Assembly: GCF_018129385.1 (NCBI RefSeq) | Contig: NZ_JAFCLN010000030.1 | Coordinates: 1 to 43,425, forward strand | Direction: 5' to 3' | Origin: Bradyrhizobium lablabi | GTDB lineage: Bacteria > Pseudomonadota > Alphaproteobacteria > Rhizobiales > Xanthobacteraceae | DNA length: 43,425 bases | Shown here: positions 25,737 through 32,851 of the stretch, in pieces | Layout of the letters: each line of letters starts with the position of its first letter | How positions within the stretch are numbered: position 1 is the first letter of the stretch | The notes under the pieces: generated by a model | The model's input: only the letters and a program-made list of their open reading frames with translations | What the model was told of the DNA's origin: nothing | Databases searched by the model: none | Made by a program: the position numbers and the translations under genes

Positions 25737-26183
25737 TCAATTCTTGTCATCGTCCAGCGGCACGCAATAAAGCTCGAGCCGGTGATCGACCAGCTTGTAG
25801 CCGAGCTTGCGCGCGATCTCCGCTTGCAGCTTCTCGATCTCTTCCGAGGTGAACTCGATCACCTTGCCGTCGCGCAGATTGATCAGGTGGTCGTGATGGC
25901 TGTCGCGCATCGTCTCGTAGCGCGCGCGGCCCTCGCGGAAATCGTGCCGCTCGATGATCCCGGCATCCTCGAACAGCTTTACCGTCCGATACACCGTCGA
26001 GATCGAGATCTTGTCGTCAACCGCCACGCAGCGGCGATACAGCTCCTCCACGTCGGGATGATCGACGGCATCCGCCAGCACGCGCGCAATCACGCGGCGC
26101 TGCTCGGTCATGCGCATGCCGGTCGCGGCGCAGCGCGCCTCGATGCCGGTGGCGTTTTGCGCGGAGGATTTGAGTGCGGTCAT
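25737..26183 (-). CDS. fur: Ferric uptake regulator family protein (Fur)
   Basis: Metal-responsive dimeric repressor; 148 residues. An N-terminal winged helix (TEQRRVIARVLADAVDHPDV, ISISTVYRTVKLFEDAGII) is followed by the dimerisation domain with the regulatory metal site HHDH (96-99). The C-terminal CxxC structural zinc motif of E. coli Fur is missing (only Cys140 in ELYCVPLD), as seen in several alphaproteobacterial Fur/Mur proteins. In this group Fur may respond to manganese as well as iron, so Fur versus Mur cannot be settled here. It lacks the heme regulatory motif of Irr. The stop overlaps a possible HAD start. Confidence 0.93.
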   Translation of the reverse strand: MTALKSSAQNATGIEARCAATGMRMTEQRRVIARVLADAVDHPDVEELYRRCVAVDDKISISTVYRTVKLFEDAGIIERHDFREGRARYETMRDSHHDHLINLRDGKVIEFTSEEIEKLQAEIARKLGYKLVDHRLELYCVPLDDDKN

Positions 26184-26243
26184 GCTCGCGGGCCTTGGAA
26201 TGATCCTGGGGACGAACGGAGGATGTTTGCCACCATCGGCATC

Positions 26244-26729
26244 TTACGACAAGTCTCGCCGCATCAGAAGCGCGTTCAATTGTTCCCCGCCGGGCTGCTG
26301 GTAATAGCGTTCGCGACGGCCGACGACGCCGAAGCCGGTCTTTTCATATAGCCTTCGCGCCGGCAAATTGTTTTCCTCCACTTCGAGGAAAATACGGCGC
26401 ACGCCAAATCCCGCGAGATGACCGAGATGCGTCATCAGCAGGTTGTTCGAAAAACCCTTGCCGCGATAGGCCGCATCGACTGCGATCGACAATATCTCCG
26501 CTTCGTCCGCGGCCATGCGCGAGACCGCAAAGCCGATGACCCTTCGCCCGAGCCGCAAGCGATGCACCAGCGTATTGCGCTCGCGCAGCATCGCCTCGAA
26601 CTCGCCTTCGCCCCAGCCGCGATGAAAGGACGCAGCGTGCAATTGCGCGAGCCGCGCGGCATCGCGCTGGGTCGCGGACTCCACCACCGGCGTGCCGCCG
26701 CTCCACCACTGCGCGAGGAGGTTCATCAT
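26244..26729 (-). CDS. rimI: Ribosomal protein S18-alanine N-acetyltransferase-like GNAT
   Basis: GNAT acetyltransferase of 161 residues. The acetyl-CoA-binding motif is ILSIAVDAAYRGKGFSNNLL (Q/RxxGxG/A as RGKGFS), followed by FLEVEENNLPARRLYEKTGF, typical of RimI. The two ATGs at 26729 and 26726 overlap the tsaB stop (ATGATGA), so expression is coupled to tsaB; tsaB-rimI is a conserved pair. It likely acetylates S18, but broader substrates are known for RimI. Sixty bases separate it from fur. Confidence 0.93.
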   Translation of the reverse strand: MMNLLAQWWSGGTPVVESATQRDAARLAQLHAASFHRGWGEGEFEAMLRERNTLVHRLRLGRRVIGFAVSRMAADEAEILSIAVDAAYRGKGFSNNLLMTHLGHLAGFGVRRIFLEVEENNLPARRLYEKTGFGVVGRRERYYQQPGGEQLNALLMRRDLS

Positions 26730-27415
26730 GCCGGCTGCGGCGCCTGTGGCAGCGCCTCTTTCGGCGGCTTGGCATCGGGCGCGCGCAGGTAAAGCGGCCG
26801 GGCGAGCGCGACCTGGGGATCGACGGCGGCGCCGAGCCAGGCCACCCAGGCGATGTCGGGCGCTGCTTGCGGGTCGACCTTGATCAGCGGCGATTCAGCC
26901 GGCCAGCGGTCGGCGAGGAGTTTTGCGGCATTGCCGACCAGATGCGGCGCACCGAAGCGCGCGGCCTCGATCGCTTCTGCAATCGATGCAACGCGCGGTG
27001 TCACCAGGGCGGCGCCGCTGCCGCTCACCACTTGCAGATAGACGTGGTCATGCCGCGCATCGACCGCGGAGATGATCGGATGCTCGTCGCTTTCGCTCAC
27101 CACAGGGGCGGCATAGGCCGCGAGCGTGGTGACGCCGACCACGGGCTTGTTCGCCGCCAGCGCAATGCCGCGCGCGGCGGAAAGACCGACCCGCAATCCC
27201 GTGAAGCTGCCTGGCCCCGTCGTCGATGCAATGCGATCGAGCGTGTCGAACGCGACACCGGATTCCTTCATCACGCGCGCGATCAGCGGCATCAAGGCTT
27301 CGGCATGCCCGCGCTTCATCGCCTGCGATTCCTGCGCGATCAGTTTATTTTGGGCGGTGTCGAGGACAGCGGCGGCGCAGGCGTCGAGGGCGGTATCGAT
27401 GGCGAGGATCAGCAT
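26726..27415 (-). CDS. tsaB: tRNA threonylcarbamoyladenosine biosynthesis protein TsaB
   Basis: Pseudo-kinase partner of TsaD in making t6A37 on ANN-decoding tRNAs; 229 residues. The ASKHA-fold N-terminus MLILAIDTALDACAAAV and the signature GPGSFTGLRVGLSAARGIAL are intact. The final segment PLYLRAPDAKPP is typical. It overlaps rimI by four bases. A palindromic repeat (27442-27524) separates it from nfu upstream. Confidence 0.95.
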   Translation of the reverse strand: MLILAIDTALDACAAAVLDTAQNKLIAQESQAMKRGHAEALMPLIARVMKESGVAFDTLDRIASTTGPGSFTGLRVGLSAARGIALAANKPVVGVTTLAAYAAPVVSESDEHPIISAVDARHDHVYLQVVSGSGAALVTPRVASIAEAIEAARFGAPHLVGNAAKLLADRWPAESPLIKVDPQAAPDIAWVAWLGAAVDPQVALARPLYLRAPDAKPPKEALPQAPQPA

Positions 27416-27441
27416 GAGGGGATGTTAGCAGCTTTTTTCGG

Positions 27442-27524
27442 CGTCATGGCCGGGCTTGTCCCGGCCATCCACGTCTTTGCCGCCTCCCAAAACGTGGATG
27501 CCCGGGACAAGCCCGGGCATGACG
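27442..27524. repeat. Palindromic repeat family A, copy 2
   Basis: The arms are nearly identical to the copy at 5687-5776 (CGTCATGGCCGGGCTTGTCC and its inverse ending CGGGCATGACG) with a different 15-20 base loop. It lies between nfu and tsaB. Confidence 0.85.
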
Positions 27525-27549
27525 GCTAAACGAGCAGGCTCAGCCGATG

Positions 27550-28119
27550 TCACATCGGCCGCACTTCGACCACGTCGGGCACGAAGTGGCGCAGCAGGTT
27601 CTGGATGCCGTGCTGGAGCGTGGCGGTCGATGACGGGCAGCCGGCGCAAGAACCCTTCATGTTGAGATAGACCACGCCGTCCCTGAAGCCGCGGAAGGTG
27701 ATGTCGCCGCCGTCATTGGCCACCGCCGGGCGCACCCGCGTCTCGATCAGATCCTTGATCTGCGCGACCGTGTCGGCGTCAGACTCATTGAAAAATTCGT
27801 CTTCCTCGTCGGCCGCCTCGTCGTTGTGCGCGCTGCCGTCGGCAAGCAGCGGTGCACCCGACATGTAGTGCTCCATGATGGCGCCGAGGATCGCGGGCTT
27901 GAGCTGTTGCCACTCGCCATCCGCCTTGGTGACGGTGACGAAGTCATAGCCGTAAAACACGCCGGTGACGCCGGGCACGTTGAACAGCCTTTCGGCCAGC
28001 GGCGAGCGGGCTGCGGAATCGCGGCTGGAAAACTCCATCGTGCCGGTGTCCAGCACAGTGCGACCCGGAATGAATTTCAGGGTAGCAGGATTGGGGGTGG
28101 CTTCGGTCTGAATGAACAT
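27550..28119 (-). CDS. NifU-like Fe-S cluster scaffold/carrier (Nfu)
   Basis: Carries and transfers 4Fe-4S clusters to target enzymes. The 189 residues comprise an N-terminal Nfu_N domain (MFIQTEATPNPATLKFIPG, LAERLFNVPGVTGVFYGYDF), an acidic linker (DEAADEEDEFFN) and a C-terminal NifU domain with the cluster-binding CxxC in GSCAGCPSST. The start has GGAGAAAACC just before the ATG. Likely clients here include MiaB and other Fe-S proteins (inference). It is not the nitrogenase-specific NifU, which has extra IscU and ferredoxin-like domains. Confidence 0.95.
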   Translation of the reverse strand: MFIQTEATPNPATLKFIPGRTVLDTGTMEFSSRDSAARSPLAERLFNVPGVTGVFYGYDFVTVTKADGEWQQLKPAILGAIMEHYMSGAPLLADGSAHNDEAADEEDEFFNESDADTVAQIKDLIETRVRPAVANDGGDITFRGFRDGVVYLNMKGSCAGCPSSTATLQHGIQNLLRHFVPDVVEVRPM

Positions 28120-28258
28120 GGTTTTCTCCGGCGTCGCCGGTTCAAGGCCGGCGCGTGAGGTCCTGCTTAGCAGATGGCGTCCCGCGGCGCACGGTCAAGG
28201 GCGCAGGGCAGCTTTTCCTGCGGTGCATCAAACATTTAGGTGTCCGATCGCGCATCTC

Positions 28259-28348
28259 CGTCATGGCCGGGCTCGTCCCGGCCATCCACGTCTCGCTCGG
28301 AGCAATTGCAACAACACGTGGATGCCCGGGACGAGCCCGGGCATGACG
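28259..28348. repeat. Palindromic repeat family A, copy 3
   Basis: Same family as copies at 5687 and 27442. Here the left arm has GGCTCGTCCC and the right arm GGGACGAGCC, where the other copies have GGCTTGTCCC and GGGACAAGCC. Both arms changed together, so pairing is preserved. It lies between usp and nfu. Confidence 0.85.
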
Positions 28349-28357
28349 GGCGTAGGT

Positions 28358-28852
28358 CTAGGACAGCGCGTCGATCTCATCGTCGGTCAGTCCGCCCGGC
28401 ACGATGATAAGGGGTATCGGGAACGATCCCACCGTCTTCGCCATGGTGGTGATGATCGGGCCGGGACCCTCCGGGCCCGGATTGGCCGCCAGCACCAGCA
28501 TTGCGATATCGACGTCCTTGTCGATGACATCGAGAATCTGCTCGGCCGGATCGCCTTCGCGGATCACCCGCTCCGGCGTGATCGCGGCAATCCCGTTGGC
28601 GCGGCCGGAGGCGCGGTCGAGCGCCTCGTTGGCGGCTTCATGCGCTTCGGCCCGCATGATGTCGGCCACCCCCAGCCATTGCTGGTTCTGGTCCTCGGTC
28701 TCGATCACGCGCAGCATCACCACGCCGCCGCCGACCCGGATAGCCCAGCGGCTGGCATAGTAGACCGCGCGGTCCCACTCCGCGGTGTCGTCGACGATGA
28801 CAAGGCATTTTGGCTGGTGACCCGATTCGTAGCTTTGTCGCTTGCTGGTCAT
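28358..28852 (-). CDS. Universal stress protein (UspA family)
   Basis: Small alpha/beta stress protein of 164 residues. An N-terminal beta-strand (KCLVIVDDTAEWDRAV), the segment WAIRVGGGVVMLRVIE and the C-terminal IAMLVLAANPGPEGPG/FPIPLIIVPGG match the Usp fold. The ATP-binding Gly-rich motif is degenerate (GPEGPGPIITTMAKTVGS), so nucleotide binding is uncertain. ATG at 28852 (MTSKRQ) is chosen; an ATG at 28882 would add ten residues. It lies downstream of trpS, separated by a hairpin at 28894-28914. Confidence 0.88.
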   Translation of the reverse strand: MTSKRQSYESGHQPKCLVIVDDTAEWDRAVYYASRWAIRVGGGVVMLRVIETEDQNQQWLGVADIMRAEAHEAANEALDRASGRANGIAAITPERVIREGDPAEQILDVIDKDVDIAMLVLAANPGPEGPGPIITTMAKTVGSFPIPLIIVPGGLTDDEIDALS

Positions 28853-28893
28853 GCATGTCCCGGTGCTGCCAAACCGTCGCATGCTGCCACACT

Positions 28894-28914
28894 CCCTCTC
28901 CCAATGGGAGAGGG
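28894..28914. repeat. Perfect hairpin between trpS and usp
   Basis: CCCTCTCCC-AAT-GGGAGAGGG is a 9-bp perfect stem with a 3-base loop, the core unit of the longer repeats at 34951 and 38751. It has no T-run on the minus strand; at most a weak terminator or mRNA 3' stabiliser for trpS. Confidence 0.6.
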
Positions 28915-28952
28915 GCAGCGTGACGGTTCCGGTCTATCTTTGGTTGATGACG

Positions 28953-30005
28953 TCAGGCCTGCCGGATGAAGCCGACGATGTCCTTGGTCCTGCGCATGGT
29001 CTCGTCCGCGATCGCGCGTGCACGATTGGCGCCGTCCACCAGGATCGCGTCGACATGGCCGGGATCGGCGACCAGCTTCTTCATCTCGGCGGCAATCGGC
29101 GACAGTTTTGCGACGCACACGTCGACCAGCGCGTTCTTGAAGCTGGAGAATTGTCCGCCGCCAAAATCCTTGAGCACGGCTTGCTTGGAGACACCGGCCA
29201 GCGCCGCGTAGATGCCGACGAGATTGTCGGCCTCGGGACGCGGCTCGAGGCCTTTTTCTTCCGTCGGCAGCGGCTCCGGATCGGTCTTCGCCTTGCGGAT
29301 CTTCTGCGCGATGGTGTCGGCATCGTCGGTGAGGTTGATGCGCGAATTGTCTGATGCGTCCGACTTCGACATTTTCTTGGTGCCATCGCGCAGGCTCATT
29401 ACGCGCGTCGCCGGGCCCGTGATCAGCGGCTCCGGCAGCGGGAAGTACAGCCCGTCATTGAAGCCGTTGTTGCGGATCGAGTCGCCAAAGTCGTTGTTGA
29501 ACTTTTGCGCGATGTCGCGCGACAGCTCCAGATGCTGCTTCTGGTCGTCGCCGACAGGAACGTGGGTGGCGCGGTACAGGAGAATGTCGGCCGCCATCAG
29601 CACGGGATAATCGAAAATCCCGACGGAAGCGTTCTCGCGATCCTTGCCGGCCTTCTCCTTGAATTGCGTCATGCGGTTGAGCCAACCCATGCGGGCGACG
29701 CAGTTGAAGATCCAGGCGAGCTCGGCATGGCCGGAGACCTGGCTCTGGTTGAACACGATGTGCTTCTTCGGATCAATGCCGGCTGCGATGAACGCCGCCG
29801 TGACTTCGCGGGTGTTGCGCGCCAGCTCCGCCGGGCCGCCCCAGACGTCGGTCGGCATGGTGATGGCATGCATGTCGACGACGCAATAGATGCAGTTGTG
29901 CGTTTCCTGCAACTTCACGAAGTTGACGATGGCGCCGAGATAATTGCCGAGATGCAGATTGCCCGTCGGCTGGACGCCTGAAAAAACCCGTTCCACGAAC
30001 GCCAT
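28953..30005 (-). CDS. trpS: Tryptophan--tRNA ligase
   Basis: Class I aminoacyl-tRNA synthetase of 350 residues. It has the HIGH-equivalent NLHLGNYLGA near residue 20 and KKMSKSDAS as the KMSKS loop. Recognisable segments include GVQPTGNLHLG, MADILLYRATHVPVGDDQKQH and LELSRDIAQKFN. Normal length. Follows murJ with a 46-base gap, and this order (murJ-trpS-usp) is common in Bradyrhizobium from memory. Confidence 0.97.
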   Translation of the reverse strand: MAFVERVFSGVQPTGNLHLGNYLGAIVNFVKLQETHNCIYCVVDMHAITMPTDVWGGPAELARNTREVTAAFIAAGIDPKKHIVFNQSQVSGHAELAWIFNCVARMGWLNRMTQFKEKAGKDRENASVGIFDYPVLMAADILLYRATHVPVGDDQKQHLELSRDIAQKFNNDFGDSIRNNGFNDGLYFPLPEPLITGPATRVMSLRDGTKKMSKSDASDNSRINLTDDADTIAQKIRKAKTDPEPLPTEEKGLEPRPEADNLVGIYAALAGVSKQAVLKDFGGGQFSSFKNALVDVCVAKLSPIAAEMKKLVADPGHVDAILVDGANRARAIADETMRRTKDIVGFIRQA

Positions 30006-30051
30006 GGTTCTCGTTCCCGTCTGTTACGCGGCGTCGTTTGCCACGGGGCGT

Positions 30052-31590
30052 CTAGTCGTGCAAGCCGCCTGACCTGACGGCGTTAACCGCCTCGCGCCAG
30101 CCGATCACGCCGAAAAGCCACAGAATCAGGCCGTAAAGCGCAATGCCGGCGGCGACAAGCGCGAGCAGGGCCGCCGCCTGAAAAAGTCCGTGACTGGCGA
30201 TCGGCAGAAACGTCGTCATCAGCCAGAGCAGGCCGCCCATCGCCAGCGCCGCGAGAGCGATGCGCGGCAAGCGCTTTCGTGCAGCGGCATCCAGCGAAAA
30301 TCCGAACGTCGTTGCGCCCTCGCGCAGCAGGGATAGCGCGCTGCTCCATGCGCCCAGGGTGAGGGCGGCCGCAACGCCCTCGGACCCGAAGAAATGTCCG
30401 AGCAGGAAGGCGAGAGCGGTAGCGAGTGCGATGCCCTTGAGCACCGAGGCCAGCGGCGTGGTGGTGTTCTCGCGCGCGAAAAACGCCGGCGCCAGCGCCT
30501 TGAACAGCACATGCGCCGGCAGCCCCAGCGCCAGCCACATCAGCGCGCGGGCGGTCGCCGCCGTATCATCAGCGGTGAAGGCGCCACGTTCGAACAGCAT
30601 TTTCACAATCGGCTCGCTGAGCACCAGCAGCCCGAGCGCCGCCGGCAGGGCGAGCCCGGCCGCAAGCTCCAGCGAACGCGACTGGGCGTGCGAAATCGCA
30701 TCCCGATCCTCGCCATGCGCCGCGCGCGACAGTTCCGGCACCAGCACGGCGCCCATGGCAACGCCGACGAGGCCGAGCGGCAGTTCGATCAGCCGGCCCG
30801 CAAAATAGAGCCACGACACCGCCGACGGCGATGACGAGGCGATGATGGCGCCGGCGACCATCAGGAGCTGCGGGCCGCTGCTCGCGATCATGCCCGGGAC
30901 GGCTTTCGCAACAAAGCCGCGCATCTCGCGATCAAAGCTGACGCGGATCCATGCCGTGACACCGTCGCCCCGGAGTAGCAGGATCGACAATTGCAGCAGT
31001 CCGGCGACGCCGACGGTGGCGGCCAGCACCATCGCCGCGAGCGCTGCGCTCTGATGCCACAGCAGCAGCGCGACCGTCACGGCGATCAGCGCCACGTTGA
31101 ACAGCAGCGGCGAGAATGCGGGCAATGCAAAGCGCCCTTGCGCATTCATCAGCGCCATCAGCACCGTCACAGGGCCTGCGAACGCCAGATAAGGCAGCAT
31201 CAGCCGGGCGTTGCTCACCGCAAGCTGAAGCGTTTCCGTGCCGACAAAGCCCGGCGCCAGCACGGCCATGACATAAGGCATCAGCACGCCGATCAGGATC
31301 GTGGCCATCATGAGCGCCACGCTGATGGTGCCGAGCACCCGCCCGGCAAACGCGGCCGCTGCCGCCGCGCCCTCCTGCTCGCGAATCCGCAACCAGGCCG
31401 GCACCAGCGCCGCGTTCAGCGCGCCCTCGGTCAAAAGCCGCCGCACCACATTGACGAGCTGGAACGCGACCAGAAAGGCATCCGCCACCGCGCCGGCGCC
31501 GAGCAGCGCTGCCACCAGCGAATCGCGCGCAAATCCGAGCAGTCGCGAGGCCAGCGTGCCCGAGGACACCGTGAGGAAGGAGCGGATCAT
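30052..31590 (-). CDS. murJ: Lipid II flippase MurJ
   Basis: Integral inner-membrane protein that flips lipid II for peptidoglycan synthesis. The 512-residue chain has about 14 hydrophobic segments. Family landmarks: SRLLGFARDSLVAALLGAG at the N-terminus with the conserved Arg residues, FRRLLTEGALNAALVP-like VRRLLTEGALNAALVPAW, and LSRAAHGEDRDAISHAQ in the central loop. ATG at 31590. Its upstream spacer holds a dispersed repeat (31605-31660), and the divergent adenosine kinase begins at 31740. Confidence 0.96.
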   Translation of the reverse strand: MIRSFLTVSSGTLASRLLGFARDSLVAALLGAGAVADAFLVAFQLVNVVRRLLTEGALNAALVPAWLRIREQEGAAAAAAFAGRVLGTISVALMMATILIGVLMPYVMAVLAPGFVGTETLQLAVSNARLMLPYLAFAGPVTVLMALMNAQGRFALPAFSPLLFNVALIAVTVALLLWHQSAALAAMVLAATVGVAGLLQLSILLLRGDGVTAWIRVSFDREMRGFVAKAVPGMIASSGPQLLMVAGAIIASSSPSAVSWLYFAGRLIELPLGLVGVAMGAVLVPELSRAAHGEDRDAISHAQSRSLELAAGLALPAALGLLVLSEPIVKMLFERGAFTADDTAATARALMWLALGLPAHVLFKALAPAFFARENTTTPLASVLKGIALATALAFLLGHFFGSEGVAAALTLGAWSSALSLLREGATTFGFSLDAAARKRLPRIALAALAMGGLLWLMTTFLPIASHGLFQAAALLALVAAGIALYGLILWLFGVIGWREAVNAVRSGGLHD

Positions 31591-31604
31591 GAAATCGCTT
31601 ATAA

Positions 31605-31660
31605 AGCGCTTTCGAGCGAAGTGGGTACCGGTTCGCGTGAAGAAAGCGCGTCAAAACAAA
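31605..31660. repeat. Dispersed palindromic repeat (GCGCTTTCGAGCGAAGTGGG type)
   Basis: AGCGCTTTCG near the left end pairs with GAAAGCGCG near 31645-31653, with an ACCGGT centre. From memory it is a frequent Bradyrhizobium spacer repeat. It lies 15 bases before the murJ start and 80 bases from the adenosine kinase start. Confidence 0.6.
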
Positions 31661-31739
31661 AAGGCAGCGCCGCTTGCTGGCGAAGGGGCTAACGTGATAG
31701 GCCGCAGCACCTTTTCAACGCCGAATTTGGACTTGGTAA

Positions 31740-32741
31740 ATGGCTGAAGCGAAATACGACGTGCTGGCGATCGGCAATGCGATCTTCGACATCTTTGCGC
31801 AGACCGACGAGAAGTTCCTCGCCGACCACGGCATGGCCAAGGGCAGCATGGCGCTGATCGACGAGCCGCGCGCCGCCGCGATCTATCGCGACATGGGGCC
31901 GGCCACGCAGGTGTCGGGGGGCTCTGCTGCCAACACCATTGTCGGCATCGCCAATCTCGGCGCGCGCGCGGCCTATGTCGGCAAGGTCAAGGACGACCAG
32001 ATCGGAAAGCTCTACAGCCACGACATCCGCGCCGCCGGCGTCGCGTTCGAAACCGCTGCTGCCAAGGACGGCCCCGCCACCGGCTGCTCCTACATCCTGG
32101 TGACGCCGGACGGCGAGCGCACCATGAACACCTATCTCGGCGCGGCGCAGGACCTGACGCCGTCAGACATCGACGCGGCGCAGGTCGCGGCGTCGCACTT
32201 GCTCTATCTCGAGGGCTATCTCTGGGACCCCAAGAACGCCAAGGAAGCCTTCGTGAAGGCGGCGACGATCGCGCATGACGCAGGCCGCCAGGTCGCGCTG
32301 ACGCTCTCCGATTCATTCTGCGTCGATCGCTATCGCGACGAGTTCATCGATCTCATGCGCAAGGGCACCGTCGACCTGATCTTCGCCAACGAATCCGAAT
32401 TGCATTCGCTGTACCAGACTTCCGATTTCGACGCCGCGCTGAAGCAATTGCGCGACGATACGCGGCTCGGCGTCGTCACCCGCAGCGAAAAGGGCTGCGT
32501 GGTGGTGTCGAAGCTGGAAACCGTGGCGGTGCCGGCGTCCCCGATCGAGAAGCTGGTGGACACCACAGGCGCCGGCGATCTGTTTGCCGCGGGTTTCCTG
32601 TTCGGCATGGTCCGCAACGCCGGTCATTACAACTCCGGCCGTCTCGGTGCGCTCGCCGCCGCCGAAGTGATCCAGCACATCGGCGCCCGGCCACAGGTTT
32701 CGCTGAAGGAACTAGCCAGGCAAAACGGCTTGCCCGTGTAA
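31740..32741 (+). CDS. PfkB-family kinase, probable adenosine kinase
   Basis: ATP-dependent ribokinase-family enzyme; 333 residues. PfkB signature 2, with the catalytic Asp, is DTTGAGDLFAAGFLFGM. The N-terminal signature is GGSAANTIVGIANLGARAAY. The segment LAIGNAIFDIFAQTDEKFL is typical of the adenosine kinase-like proteins of alphaproteobacteria. It would phosphorylate adenosine (or a related nucleoside or sugar) in purine salvage; the exact substrate is not proved. Transcribed divergently from murJ, with its own promoter region. Confidence 0.9.
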   Translation: MAEAKYDVLAIGNAIFDIFAQTDEKFLADHGMAKGSMALIDEPRAAAIYRDMGPATQVSGGSAANTIVGIANLGARAAYVGKVKDDQIGKLYSHDIRAAGVAFETAAAKDGPATGCSYILVTPDGERTMNTYLGAAQDLTPSDIDAAQVAASHLLYLEGYLWDPKNAKEAFVKAATIAHDAGRQVALTLSDSFCVDRYRDEFIDLMRKGTVDLIFANESELHSLYQTSDFDAALKQLRDDTRLGVVTRSEKGCVVVSKLETVAVPASPIEKLVDTTGAGDLFAAGFLFGMVRNAGHYNSGRLGALAAAEVIQHIGARPQVSLKELARQNGLPV

Positions 32742-32851
32742 TGTAATCGTCATCTGCACGAAAACGCCTGAAAACCACGCGCAACCCTTAATTGCCTTTC
32801 CTGTGCCGGCCGGATAGCTTCCGCCGCAAAAGGCGGGTACGGGAGCGATCG

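Noticed and set aside
27550..28119. Nitrogen-fixation NifU as evidence of a nif cluster
   Set aside because: The protein has Nfu_N plus the C-terminal NifU domain only; no other nif genes are in the window, so it is the general Fe-S carrier.
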